DNA of 64,000 nucleotides from Rhodothermales bacterium (GCA_028284265.1 JANQRZ010000008.1:1-64000), one strand, 5' to 3'. Positions 35,527 to 44,464 are shown, counted from the first letter of the stretch. Notes: generated from the sequence alone by a model not told the origin. Numbers and translations: made by a program.

Positions 35527-38045
35527 TGCCCGCCATCGTCCCCGATATCGCCCCGGTTCTGGTGACCGCCGAATCGCCGTGCGCTCATTGCAGCCTGCCG
35601 GTTGGCTCGCAGCCGGTGCGTCGGGGCGAGGCTGCGTTCTGCTGCACGGGCTGCGCGGTCGTCTACGAGGCCCTCGGCGCTGCCGGGTTTGGCGAGACCT
35701 ACTATCGCCTCCGCGAACTCCCAACGGAGCGTGAGGCCACGCGGCCCGTCGCGCCGGACGCCCTGCAGGTCCGTGAGCTTGACACGCCTGAGTTTCTCGA
35801 TACCCACACCCGGCGCACTGCCGATGACCAGCGCGTGGGCGAACTATTCGTAGACGGCGTGCATTGTGCGGCGTGTGTGTGGCTCGTTGAGCAGCTACCC
35901 TACCACGTTGAGGGCGTGATCCAAGCCCGCCTCGATCTGCCTCGGGCGCGGCTTCGGCTCACCTTTGACGATGGGGTTCGGCTGTCCGCTGTCGCCGACT
36001 GGCTGGCGCGGTTCGGGTATGCGCTCCGACCTGCCCGCACCGAAGCGCTCGGGCAGCGCACCGACGCCGAGCGGCGGCTCCTCGTCCGGCTCGGCGTGGC
36101 GTGGGCGCTCGCCGGGAACGTGATGCTCCTCGCCTTCGCGCTCTACGCGGGCCTCGACCGCACCGGCGGCGACGGCCTAGCGACGGCAGCGCGCTGGATC
36201 AGCCTCGCCCTTGCCGTCCCCGCTGTCACCTACGGCGCGGCTCCGTTCTTTCGGCGGGCCTCGGCATCGCTTCGGGCAGCGTGGGGCGTCCGCGACCTCC
36301 GTCGCCTCCACATGGACACGCCCATCGCCCTCGGTATTGCCATCGGGTTCGGTCACAGCGCATGGGCGACGATCACCGGACAGGGCGAGGTGTGGTTCGA
36401 CTCGATCACGGTGCTCATCGCGGCGCTGCTGACGGCGCGGTGGCTTCAGCTTCGCAGCCGCCGCCTCGCAGGCGAGGCCTCAGAACGTCTCCTCGCGCTC
36501 GTGCCGACGATAACCCGCCGCGTCTGCTCCGATGGGACGGTCGAGGCCGTTCGTGTCGATAGGCTCAGGCGGGGTGATCTGGTGATGGTACCCGCAGGCG
36601 AGGTGGTGCCGGTGGACGGGACCGTGACTGGCGGGGCAAGCCGACTCAACAACGCGGTGCTGACGGGCGAGAGTCGCCCCGAGCCGGTTCGCCTCGGCGA
36701 TCGCGTTGAGGCTGGGGCGACAAACCTGAGTGCCCCACTGCGTCTCCGCGTTGAGCGCGTCGGCGAGGCGACCCGCGTGGGACAGCTTCTCGCGTGGGTC
36801 CGCGATGCCGAGGCGCGCTGCGCGCCTGCCGTGCTCTTGGCTGATCGGATCGGCGGAGTCTTCGTTCTTGCCGTTGTTGCCCTCGCCCTTGGCACCGCTC
36901 TACTGTGGAGCGTCCTCGACCCGGCGGCGATGCCGCACCACGTTGTCGCGCTGCTTGTCATCACCTGTCCGTGCGCGCTCGGGATGGCAACGCCGCTGGT
37001 GTTCACCGTGGCGGCAGGCCGTGCGGCTCGCGCCGGGCTGTTTGTCAAGAGCGACGAGGCCGTGCAGCGGCTCACCGAGGTCGATGCGGTAGTTCTCGAC
37101 AAGACGGGCACGCTCACTGAGGGACGGATGGTGCTGACGGCATTGGAGGGAGACCTCGGCCTGAGTCCAGAGCAACGTGAAGAAGCGCTCGGCATCGCCG
37201 CCGCGCTCGAAACCGAGAGCACGCATCCCATCGCCGAAGCCCTCGTCCGGGAACAGGGGAACGGTCGATATGGAGCTCCCACCGCGTTCGAGTCTGTCGA
37301 CGGGTGCGGCGTCCGGGGCGTCGTCGGTGGCCGCGAGGTTTGGGTGGGTCGCCCCGACTGGATTGCTGCCGAGGTGGGGCCACCTTCGCCGCCGCTTGCC
37401 GCCGCGTGGAGCAGCTACACCCGCCAAGGCCACACGCCTGTTGGCGTGGCCGTAGACGGTTGCTGGGCACTCGCCCTCGCTGTCGGGGACGCCCTCCGCG
37501 ACGATGCGCACGCGCTCGTTCAACAGTTGCAGGACGAGGGCAAGGGCGTCCACATTCTCTCTGGCGATCACCCCGTTACGGTCGCCACTGTCGCGGCCCA
37601 GCTAGGCATTGACCTGAAGCACGCTGTCGGCGGGGCCTCGCCCGAGGCGAAGCGCGAGGCGGTTACCGCTTTGCAGCAGGAAGGTCGCACCGTGCTGATG
37701 GTCGGCGACGGGGTCAATGACATCGCTGCGCTCCAATCGGCTGATGTGGGTGTGGCAGTGGGCGGTGGGAGCACCGCTGGCCTCGTCGCTGCCGACGTGT
37801 TTCTGACGCACCCCGGCCTTGCGCCCATCGCAGCGCTTCTCGACGGAGCGCACAGTGCGATGCGGACGGTGCGCGGCCTGCTCGCCTTCGCGCTCGCCTA
37901 TAACCTCGTCGGAGCCGGGGCTGCGGTCGCCGGTCTCGTGACGCCGCTCGTCGCGGCGGTGGCAATGCCGCTCTCATCGCTCACCGTGGTTGCGCTGGCG
38001 CTGCTCCAGCCCTCGTTCCGCCGCTCGCGTGGAGGATCGTCATGA
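35526..38045 (+). CDS. ccoI: heavy-metal P-type ATPase, copper type for cbb3 assembly (CcoI/FixI)
   Basis: The 839-residue protein has a Cys-rich N-terminus (CAHCSLPVG, CCTGCAVVYEALG), a heavy-metal-associated domain with GVHCAACVW, about eight membrane helices, a transmembrane CPC motif (ITCPCALGMATPL), the phosphorylation site DKTGTLTEG, an HP motif (ESTHPIAEAL) and MVGDGVNDIAAL. It pumps Cu+ outward across the inner membrane to supply the oxidase's Cu-B centre. It overlaps ccoS by four bases. Confidence 0.94.
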   Translation: MPAIVPDIAPVLVTAESPCAHCSLPVGSQPVRRGEAAFCCTGCAVVYEALGAAGFGETYYRLRELPTEREATRPVAPDALQVRELDTPEFLDTHTRRTADDQRVGELFVDGVHCAACVWLVEQLPYHVEGVIQARLDLPRARLRLTFDDGVRLSAVADWLARFGYALRPARTEALGQRTDAERRLLVRLGVAWALAGNVMLLAFALYAGLDRTGGDGLATAARWISLALAVPAVTYGAAPFFRRASASLRAAWGVRDLRRLHMDTPIALGIAIGFGHSAWATITGQGEVWFDSITVLIAALLTARWLQLRSRRLAGEASERLLALVPTITRRVCSDGTVEAVRVDRLRRGDLVMVPAGEVVPVDGTVTGGASRLNNAVLTGESRPEPVRLGDRVEAGATNLSAPLRLRVERVGEATRVGQLLAWVRDAEARCAPAVLLADRIGGVFVLAVVALALGTALLWSVLDPAAMPHHVVALLVITCPCALGMATPLVFTVAAGRAARAGLFVKSDEAVQRLTEVDAVVLDKTGTLTEGRMVLTALEGDLGLSPEQREEALGIAAALETESTHPIAEALVREQGNGRYGAPTAFESVDGCGVRGVVGGREVWVGRPDWIAAEVGPPSPPLAAAWSSYTRQGHTPVGVAVDGCWALALAVGDALRDDAHALVQQLQDEGKGVHILSGDHPVTVATVAAQLGIDLKHAVGGASPEAKREAVTALQQEGRTVLMVGDGVNDIAALQSADVGVAVGGGSTAGLVAADVFLTHPGLAPIAALLDGAHSAMRTVRGLLAFALAYNLVGAGAAVAGLVTPLVAAVAMPLSSLTVVALALLQPSFRRSRGGSS

Positions 38046-38233
38046 CCGTGCTCTACGTCCTCATCCCACTCGCCCTCGTCCTTGCTGGTGGAGCCGTACT
38101 CGCGTTTCGTTGGGCCGTCCGCGACGGGCAGTTCGACGATACCGAGACGCCCGCCCTTCGCATTCTCCTCGACGACGATTCGCTGGCAAACCCAAACGCT
38201 TCCTCTGAACCTCTCGACGCCCCGTCCCTATGA
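38042..38233 (+). CDS. ccoS: cbb3-type oxidase assembly protein CcoS
   Basis: A 63-residue protein with one N-terminal membrane helix and the CcoS signature FRWAVRDGQFDD (the family's W-x4-GQFDD) followed by the Pro/Leu-rich ALRILLDDDS. CcoS is needed for heme and copper insertion into the oxidase. It overlaps ccoI upstream and the next gene downstream by four bases each. Confidence 0.95.
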   Translation: MTVLYVLIPLALVLAGGAVLAFRWAVRDGQFDDTETPALRILLDDDSLANPNASSEPLDAPSL

Positions 38234-38769
38234 CCACGACATCTCCAACCGCTACTCGCTCCGTTTCTCCTCCGCGTCCCCTCGCGCCCCTCAGTGGAGC
38301 CGTGACCGATGGGGTCGCCGTCACGTTCCAGTGGGAGGGGGTTCCCGGTGCTCAAGGCTACCGGATTGAGGTCAGCTCGGATCGCCAGTTTGCGCGCGGT
38401 ACGCTCGTGCTCGATGCCGGACCGAGCACCGAACTGGTCCTTACCGAGTCGCTTCCCGTCACCGACGCGCCTCTCTTCTGGCGAGTCCGTGCCGAGCTAG
38501 AGCGCGGCACGACGAGGTGGAGTCCGTACGGTCGTTTTCATGTTGGCTCCGACGATGCCGTTGATGCGTTCCGCCTGAAGAAGGAGGCGGAGCAAACCGA
38601 GGCCCGAAAGGAGTGGCTCCGCCACAAAGCCGACGCAGATCGGGCGCGCGACCTCGTGCCGCACTGGCAGCGCGATGACACGAACCCGACGGGTGCTGAG
38701 ATTGCCAGCTACGGCGTCGTCATGCTCGGCTCGTTTGCACTCCTCGTCATCCTGCTCCTGCTTCTCTGA
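38230..38769 (+). CDS. fibronectin-III-like, C-terminally anchored membrane protein, unknown function
   Basis: The 179-residue protein has a cytosolic-looking or periplasmic beta domain (about 15-105: GVAVTFQWEGVPGAQGYRIEVSSDRQF, then LFWRVRAELERGTTRWSPYGRF) resembling FN3, a charged helical linker with many Lys/Glu/Arg (about 115-150), and a single C-terminal hydrophobic helix (GVVMLGSFALLVILLLLL). It has no signal peptide. It overlaps ccoS by four bases, so it is the last gene of the oxidase-assembly unit. I know no named function. Confidence 0.7.
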   Translation: MTTTSPTATRSVSPPRPLAPLSGAVTDGVAVTFQWEGVPGAQGYRIEVSSDRQFARGTLVLDAGPSTELVLTESLPVTDAPLFWRVRAELERGTTRWSPYGRFHVGSDDAVDAFRLKKEAEQTEARKEWLRHKADADRARDLVPHWQRDDTNPTGAEIASYGVVMLGSFALLVILLLLL

Positions 38770-38781
38770 GCGAGGAGGTCG

Positions 38782-39480
38782 TCAGGGGAGGCAGAGAATC
38801 TGCTGCACGCCGCCTGTAGCGGGGACCGGATGCGCCATCACCACACGAGCGATGGTGAGACAGCCTAGAGCGATCACGAGTATGCCGCCCGCCCGTTGCA
38901 GCCAGAGCCGACGTGCCGGTGGTACGAGCGCGCCGACCGTTCCGGCGAGCGCGAGGGCCGGTACGGTACCGAGACCAAAAACGGCGAGGGTGGCAGCCCC
39001 GGCGGCTGCGCTGCCGGTTGTCGCCGCCTTGGCAAGCATCCCGTAGACGAGACCGCAGGGAAGGAGTCCGTTGAGCGCGCCTAGTCCGATGAGTGCGCCG
39101 GAGCGGCCGTTCTGCATGAGGCGGCGTACCGCCGGACCCAGCCGAGCCGCCACGCGCCCACTGAGTGCCCCGGCTCCCGGTAGACGGTGGAGCACCCCAC
39201 ACAGCCCCAGCCCGACGCCAACGAGCACCAAGCCGAGTACGACGCTCAGAGCGTTCTGTGCCCCTGAGATAGCGATGCCGACAAGCCCTCCCGCTAGCCC
39301 GGCGAGTGCTCCCAGCACGGCATACGTCGCCGTCTTCCCCACGAAGTACGCGGCCTGTCGATGGTGTGCACGGCCTGCTGGCCCCGTATGCGCGAGCAGG
39401 GCAACGAACCCGCCGCACATGCCCATGCAGTGCGCAGAGCCGAGAAGGCCGACAAAGAAGACGACAGAGAGGTCGAACAA
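38782..39480 (-). CDS. TauE/SafE-type membrane protein (HCMGMCGG subgroup, copper/oxidase-linked)
   Basis: The 232-residue protein begins with LLGSAHCMGMCGGFVALLA, a cysteine motif (HCMGMCGG) of the subgroup often found next to cbb3 assembly genes and thought to handle copper. It has about six helices; GLLPCGLVYGML repeats the Cys theme in the second half. It is convergent with the FN3-like gene (12 bases between stops) and its promoter must lie in the 39481-39781 gap it shares with the sulfur genes. Confidence 0.85.
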   Translation of the reverse strand: MFDLSVVFFVGLLGSAHCMGMCGGFVALLAHTGPAGRAHHRQAAYFVGKTATYAVLGALAGLAGGLVGIAISGAQNALSVVLGLVLVGVGLGLCGVLHRLPGAGALSGRVAARLGPAVRRLMQNGRSGALIGLGALNGLLPCGLVYGMLAKAATTGSAAAGAATLAVFGLGTVPALALAGTVGALVPPARRLWLQRAGGILVIALGCLTIARVVMAHPVPATGGVQQILCLP

Positions 39481-39630
39481 GGTACTGGGCTACAAGCGAA
39501 GGCTTACAACATCGTCTGTATGCGAAGCGCACGCTGTACGCTTCCTGCGTGTCTTGGTGTGGGGGAACGCCTGACACGGCGGATGGCGTCCGTGTGGAAG
39601 GGTCTGACGACACGAGTGTTGATCGCAGGC

Positions 39631-39758
39631 TGTACTAAGAAACGAGTTTGACAATACGAGGCATCCACTTGTGAGCGCGGTAGGTGAGCGGCTTCACCAT
39701 TCCTTTGTCAAGTTGGGCTGGAACCAAGCAATGTGGAGGCTGTACATTTCTTAGTACA
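39631..39758. promoter_or_regulatory. perfect 12-bp inverted repeat spanning the divergent promoter region
   Basis: TGTACTAAGAAA (39631-39642) and its exact reverse complement TTTCTTAGTACA (39747-39758) lie 104 bases apart in the 301-base gap between the TauE/SafE gene (minus) and the sulfur operon (plus). The right arm is also part of a second short palindrome, TGTAC-N8-GTACA (39741-39758). A TTGACA hexamer occurs at 39648-39653. The rest of the gap (39481-39781) shows no gene. A regulator binding both arms could control both directions. Confidence 0.5.
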
Positions 39759-39781
39759 ACATGACATAACAAGTAGAGTTA

Positions 39782-40351
39782 ATGGAACTGACTCAACCAT
39801 GGCCTTGGTACGTCGCCGGTCCTCTGATTGGCCTCGTCGTGCCCGCCCTCTTGCTCTTCGGCGGCAAGGTATTCGGCGTCTCGGCCAACCTCCGCCACGT
39901 CTGTGCCGCGCTGCCGGTCCCCGAAAGGCGAAAGCCTGGCTTCCTACGCTATGACTGGCGGCGCACGGGGCTATGGAATCTGGTCTTCGTAGCCGGAGTC
40001 GCTGTCGGCGGCTTCGTCGGCATTCGCCTTCTCTCAGACTCGAGCCTGCCGCTAGCGCTTTCGTCTGACACGTTCGCCGCGCTCGCCAGTGTTGGCGTTG
40101 AGGACGTGACCGGCTTCGTGCCGAGGGATCTCATTTCGTGGGGTGCGCTCGCTACGCCCATCGGGGCGCTCATGGTGATCGGCGGCGGGTTTCTCGTCGG
40201 CTTCGGCGCACGGTGGGCCGGAGGCTGCACGAGTGGGCACGCCATCTCCGGCCTCGCCGATCTGCAAGTGCCGTCGCTCGTCGCTGTCGTCGGCTTCTTC
40301 GTCGGTGGGCTGTTCGTGACGCACCTTCTCCTTCCGCTCCTTCTCTCGTAG
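39782..40351 (+). CDS. YeeE/YedE family sulfur transporter half (N-terminal half type)
   Basis: The 189-residue protein has about four or five helices and the motif FGARWAGGCTSGHAISG (about 142-158) with the Cys used by the TsuA/YeeE thiosulfate and sulfide-handling transporters. The second, complementary half is encoded two bases downstream. Together the two would form one inner-membrane permease for a reduced sulfur species. Confidence 0.9.
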   Translation: MELTQPWPWYVAGPLIGLVVPALLLFGGKVFGVSANLRHVCAALPVPERRKPGFLRYDWRRTGLWNLVFVAGVAVGGFVGIRLLSDSSLPLALSSDTFAALASVGVEDVTGFVPRDLISWGALATPIGALMVIGGGFLVGFGARWAGGCTSGHAISGLADLQVPSLVAVVGFFVGGLFVTHLLLPLLLS

Positions 40352-40353
40352 CC

Positions 40354-40899
40354 ATGTGCACCGACACGCCTCCGTACCAACAGGGCGATGGCCTCCCGGA
40401 CGACTGCATCGACACCGAGCAGGTCGCGTCCGATGTTCAGGACCGGGTGCTCGCCGAGGGCAGCGCGCCGCTCTCTCTCGCCATCTACGGACTGCTCGGC
40501 GTCGGTGTCGGGATCGTCTTCACCCAGAGTCAGGTCGTCTCGTGGTTCCGCATCTACGAGATGTTCCGGTTCGAGAGCTTCCACATGTACGGCATCATCG
40601 GAAGCGCCGTCGCCACAGCAGCCCTTTCGATCTGGCTCATTAAAAAGCTGAACCTCACGACCGTCCACGGCGAGCCGATCCAGCTTTCGCCCAAGGAGTG
40701 GGGCGACTCGCGCGTGCCCGGTGCGCGCTACTGGATGGGCGGGACGGTGTTCGGCCTCGGCTGGGCGCTCCTCGGGGCGTGTCCCGGACCGATCTTCGCG
40801 CTACTCGGCGGCGGCATCACGGTCATGGTGGCGGCGCTCGTCGCTGCGCTCGTCGGGACGTGGACCTACGCCGTGCTCCGCGACCGTCTGCCTCACTGA
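40354..40899 (+). CDS. YeeE/YedE family sulfur transporter half (C-terminal half, DUF6691-like)
   Basis: The 181-residue protein has a hydrophilic N-terminus of about 50 residues (MCTDTPPYQQGDGLPDD, including Cys2), then about four membrane helices and the motif LLGACPGPIFALLGGG (about 145-160) with the conserved Cys of the second YeeE half. It begins two bases after the first half. The extra N-terminal stretch is longer than I would expect for the family. Confidence 0.85.
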   Translation: MCTDTPPYQQGDGLPDDCIDTEQVASDVQDRVLAEGSAPLSLAIYGLLGVGVGIVFTQSQVVSWFRIYEMFRFESFHMYGIIGSAVATAALSIWLIKKLNLTTVHGEPIQLSPKEWGDSRVPGARYWMGGTVFGLGWALLGACPGPIFALLGGGITVMVAALVAALVGTWTYAVLRDRLPH

Positions 40900-40944
40900 G
40901 GTCGGCTTAATCTGTCACCACGCTTCACGTCAACCCTCGACATC

Positions 40945-42402
40945 ATGCTGTTTCGTCAATACACCGATCCCAAGCTCGCTCAGTACGCCTACCTCGTCGG
41001 CTGCCAGAAGACGAAAGAAGCGCTCCTCATCGACCCGCTCCGCGACATCGACCACTACGTCGAGGCTGCCGAGGCGGAAGGCCTTACGATCACCGCCGTC
41101 GCTGAGACGCACATCCATGCCGACTTCCTATCGGGCGCTCGCGCGTTCGCCGAACAGCACGGCGTGAAGCTCTACCTCTCCGACGAGGGAGCCGATGAAG
41201 GCTGGGCCTCGAACTGGGCGAAGGATGCAGACTACGACGTGACCTGCCTCCGCGACGGCGACACGTTCATGATCGGCAACATCGAGGTGACGGCGGTTCA
41301 CACACCGGGCCACACGCCGGAGCACCTGAGCTACGTCGTCATTGACAAAGGCTCCGGCGCGATGACGCCTATCGGGATCGCAACCGGCGATTTCGTCTTC
41401 GTCGGTGACCTCGGACGGCCCGATCTGTTGGAGCAGGCCGCCGGACTGCATGGCGTCCAAGAAGACGCGGCGCGGACGCTCTTCCACTCGCTGCCGACGT
41501 TCCATGCCCTCGGTGACGAACTACAGGTGTGGCCCGCCCACGGCGCAGGCTCCGCGTGCGGCAAAGCCCTCGGGGCCGTTCCGACGACGACCGTCGGCTA
41601 CGAGAAGCGCTACAACGCCTCGCTCGCCGCCGCTGATGCGGGGGAAGCTGCGTTCGTAGACGCCATCCTTGCCGGTCAGCCCGAGCCGCCGACCTACTTC
41701 GCCCGGATGAAGCGCGACAACCGCGACGGCGTCCCGCTCCTCGGCGATCTGTCGACGCCGCCCCGCGTCACAGCAGACGACTTCGGCGAGAAGATGAACG
41801 ACGCGCTCGTCATCGACACCCGCCTCGACCGCTCGGCCTTCATGGCGCAGCACGTCCCCGGCGCGCTCTACGCCCCGATGAACAAGAGCTTCAACACGGC
41901 CGTCGGCTCACTGGTCGAGGACGAGACAACACCCCTTCTGCTCGTCGTCGAGGAGGGCCGCGTGGAGGAGGCCGTGCGCGACCTCGTCCGCATCGGCTAC
42001 GACGAGGTCGTCGGGTACACCACGCCCGGCGATCTCGCCCGCTACTTCGAGGACGGCGGTGCGTTTGCCTCCATCGAAGAGATCACCTTCGACGATGTGG
42101 CGCGGATGAAAGGCGATGCGGACACAGCGGTTGTGGACGCCCGGTTTGCGAGTGAGTATGCCGAAGGGCACGTTCCCCGCGCGGTCAATGCTTCGTACAC
42201 CCGGCTGCCGGACTACGTCGAGGACCGCGTGCCCCAAGACAAGACGCTCCTCGTGCACTGCGCCTCCGGTGCTCGTGCGGCGGCGGCGAGCGCCTTCCTC
42301 GCCCGCGAGGGCTTCGACGTGCGCTACGTCAACGACCGCTTCACCGACTACGCGGCGTTGCACGAGATCGAAACCGGTGTTTCCGAATCTATCGGAGCCT
42401 AA
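40945..42402 (+). CDS. MBL-fold hydrolase fused to two rhodanese domains (persulfide dioxygenase-like)
   Basis: The 485-residue protein has an N-terminal MBL domain (about 1-230) with ETHIHADFLSG, HTPGHTPEH and VGDLGRPD, as in ETHE1-like persulfide dioxygenases, and two C-terminal rhodanese modules. The first (about 280-360) has VVEEGR where the catalytic Cys is expected and is probably inactive; the second (about 390-475) has the active-site loop HCASGARA. It should oxidise or transfer sulfane sulfur. It belongs to the sulfur operon, 45 bases after the transporter. Confidence 0.9.
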   Translation: MLFRQYTDPKLAQYAYLVGCQKTKEALLIDPLRDIDHYVEAAEAEGLTITAVAETHIHADFLSGARAFAEQHGVKLYLSDEGADEGWASNWAKDADYDVTCLRDGDTFMIGNIEVTAVHTPGHTPEHLSYVVIDKGSGAMTPIGIATGDFVFVGDLGRPDLLEQAAGLHGVQEDAARTLFHSLPTFHALGDELQVWPAHGAGSACGKALGAVPTTTVGYEKRYNASLAAADAGEAAFVDAILAGQPEPPTYFARMKRDNRDGVPLLGDLSTPPRVTADDFGEKMNDALVIDTRLDRSAFMAQHVPGALYAPMNKSFNTAVGSLVEDETTPLLLVVEEGRVEEAVRDLVRIGYDEVVGYTTPGDLARYFEDGGAFASIEEITFDDVARMKGDADTAVVDARFASEYAEGHVPRAVNASYTRLPDYVEDRVPQDKTLLVHCASGARAAAASAFLAREGFDVRYVNDRFTDYAALHEIETGVSESIGA

Positions 42403-42487
42403 TTTCCGAGCAGGGACAGGCGTTCACCACCGGCCCACCACCGAGCATCTGTCCCCGCTCACCCTTTCGCGCCTTCCCACTCCGGCC

Positions 42488-43363
42488 ATGCTCTACGTTA
42501 TCCTCGGTGCCATCGCCATCGGTCTCGTCCTCGGCCTCCTCGGCTCGGGCGGGTCGATCCTCACGGTACCCGTGCTGGTCTATCTCGCCGGTGAGCCGGA
42601 CAAGGTGGCGATCGCCGAGAGCCTCGCGATTGTCGGAGGTATCGCGCTCGTCGGAGCGCTGCCCTACGCACGGCAGAAGCTGGTGGACTGGCACTCAGTG
42701 CTCTACTTCGGGGTGCCGGGCATCCTCGGAACCTACGGTGGGGCGGCACTCGCAAAGTGGATACCGGGGGCCGTGCAGCTTGCGCTGTTCGCTCTCGTGA
42801 TGATCCTCGCGGCGGTGCTGATGTTTCGCGGTAGGAAAGAGCCGGAAGACGGTGCCCCCCGCGAGCGGCAGGCGCTGTGGAAGATCGCGAGCGAGGGGTT
42901 GCTCGTCGGCGTGCTGACGGGCCTCGTCGGCGTGGGGGGCGGGTTCCTCATCGTCCCGGCTCTCGTGCTCCTCGGGGGGCTGTCGATGCGGCTGGCGGTG
43001 GGGACGAGTCTGTTCATTATCGCCGTCAAGAGCGCAGCGGGGTTCTGGAAATACACCGACGTGCTCGCCGAGGCCGGTCAGTCGGTGGACTGGGGGCTGA
43101 TCGGTCTGTTCGCGGCGATTGGGATCGTCGGCTCGTTCATCGGCAATGCGCTCAGTCAGCGGGTTCCGCAGGCGCAGCTCAAACGCGGGTTCGCCGTGTT
43201 CCTCATTATCATGGGCGGGTTCATCCTCGTCCGCGAAGGTCCGAGAGCCTTCGGCCTCGGCGAGGCGGAGGCCGCTATGCCGTCGACTACGATGCCCGTT
43301 GCACCGACCGCGGCAGCCACTGACTCAATGCCCCTGCACCTCGTGCCTGCACGCTATGAGTGA
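42488..43363 (+). CDS. TauE/SafE family permease
   Basis: A 291-residue membrane protein with about eight helices and the family's glycine-rich motifs GLLGSGGSILTVPVL near the N-terminus and GLVGVGGGFLIVPALVLL in the second half. It would export sulfite or a similar anion, the likely product of the upstream MBL-rhodanese protein. ATG 42488 was preferred because the fold begins at once; the longer frame overlaps the upstream gene. Its stop is inside the thioredoxin start by eight bases. Confidence 0.88.
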   Translation: MLYVILGAIAIGLVLGLLGSGGSILTVPVLVYLAGEPDKVAIAESLAIVGGIALVGALPYARQKLVDWHSVLYFGVPGILGTYGGAALAKWIPGAVQLALFALVMILAAVLMFRGRKEPEDGAPRERQALWKIASEGLLVGVLTGLVGVGGGFLIVPALVLLGGLSMRLAVGTSLFIIAVKSAAGFWKYTDVLAEAGQSVDWGLIGLFAAIGIVGSFIGNALSQRVPQAQLKRGFAVFLIIMGGFILVREGPRAFGLGEAEAAMPSTTMPVAPTAAATDSMPLHLVPARYE

Positions 43364-43673
43364 TCGATTCCAGACCGACGTACTCGACAAGAGCCACGAG
43401 AAGCCAGTCGTGGTAGACTTATGGGCGCCGTGGTGTGGGCCGTGTCGCGTGCTCGGTCCGACGATCGAGCGGCTGGCAAAGGCGTCGGGTGGCGCGTGGC
43501 GGCTCGTCAAGATCAACACCGACACGCACCCGGCCCTCGCGCAGCGCTACGGCGTGCGCGGCATCCCCGCCGTCAAGCTGTTCGTGGACGGCACCGTCGC
43601 CGCCGAGTTCACCGGGGCACTACCGGAGCATGCCCTCCGCCAGTGGCTCGATCAACACCTGCCTGCTTCTTGA
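43356..43673 (+). CDS. thioredoxin
   Basis: The 105-residue protein has the active site WCGPC in WAPWCGPCRVLGP, cis-Pro loop VRGIPAVKLF and the conserved DLWAPWC start. No signal peptide, so it is cytosolic. It overlaps the TauE gene by eight bases, so it belongs to the sulfur operon, where it may reduce persulfides carried by the rhodaneses. Confidence 0.95.
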   Translation: MSDRFQTDVLDKSHEKPVVVDLWAPWCGPCRVLGPTIERLAKASGGAWRLVKINTDTHPALAQRYGVRGIPAVKLFVDGTVAAEFTGALPEHALRQWLDQHLPAS

Positions 43674-43679
43674 CCTACT

Positions 43680-44030
43680 ATGTCGCTTTTCTCTCGCCTG
43701 ATGAACCGCTCCGGCGACACCAAAATGCCCGCAGCCGACTTCGTCGCCCGCTACGACGGTAGCGCGCCTGTGGTCGACGTTCGCACCCCCGATGAGTTTG
43801 CTGGCGGGCATCTCGCCGGTGCGGCGAACGCGAACGTCATGGCACCCGACTTCACTGACCAGATCGAAGCACTTAGTCTACCGAAGGAGGAGCCGGTCTA
43901 TCTCTACTGCCGCTCCGGCAACCGCTCGGGCAAAGCGACAGCGATACTGCGGGAGAAAGGCTATACGAAGGCCGTCAACATCGGGGGCTACGAAGCGTTG
44001 AAGGCAGCGGGAGCAAAGGTGCGTCTGTAA
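43680..44030 (+). CDS. single-domain rhodanese
   Basis: A 116-residue sulfurtransferase domain with the active-site loop YCRSGNRSGKA (catalytic Cys about residue 78) and PVVDVRTPDEFAGGHL near the N-terminus. It starts six bases after the thioredoxin stop. Transfers sulfane sulfur to a thiol acceptor. Confidence 0.94.
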   Translation: MSLFSRLMNRSGDTKMPAADFVARYDGSAPVVDVRTPDEFAGGHLAGAANANVMAPDFTDQIEALSLPKEEPVYLYCRSGNRSGKATAILREKGYTKAVNIGGYEALKAAGAKVRL

Positions 44031-44039
44031 TCGACCGAT

Positions 44040-44459
44040 GTGTTTTTTCGCTATGTCGTGTCGATTTCAACCGATAGCCCTGCGGTGTCGCTCGACGACT
44101 CCTTGCGGGTGCCGCCTGTTTTGCTCGATGTGCGGCAGCCCGAGGAGTACGCTGTGAGCCACCTGCCCGGTGCCGTCCGCGTCGATCCCGACGCCTCTGC
44201 CGAGGTACTGCGCGACACGCTCGCCGCCTTTGACGCGGATCGGCCGGTGGTGCTGTACTGCTCGGTCGGCTACCGATCCGCCCGCCTCGCCGAGCGCCTC
44301 GAAACGGCCGGTCGTCCGGCTCTGAATCTCGACGGCTCCATTTTTCGGTGGGCGAGCGAGGGTCGCCTGGTCGTCCGCAACGAAACCGTGGTTCGTGAGG
44401 TGCATCCCTACGATGCCCTGTGGGGACGGCTGCTGCCCCGTGATCTCCGCGCGAAGTAG
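44040..44459 (+). CDS. single-domain rhodanese (second copy)
   Basis: The 139-residue protein has a rhodanese domain with VLLDVRQPEEYAVSHLPGAV and the active loop YCSVGYRSARL (catalytic Cys about residue 77). A GTG start at 44040 is used; another in-frame GTG occurs at 44058. It is the last gene of the sulfur unit and converges on the GntR regulator gene with five bases between stops. A C-terminal extension of about 30 residues carries a VVREVHPYDAL motif. Confidence 0.88.
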   Translation: MFFRYVVSISTDSPAVSLDDSLRVPPVLLDVRQPEEYAVSHLPGAVRVDPDASAEVLRDTLAAFDADRPVVLYCSVGYRSARLAERLETAGRPALNLDGSIFRWASEGRLVVRNETVVREVHPYDALWGRLLPRDLRAK

Positions 44460-44464
44460 CCGCT

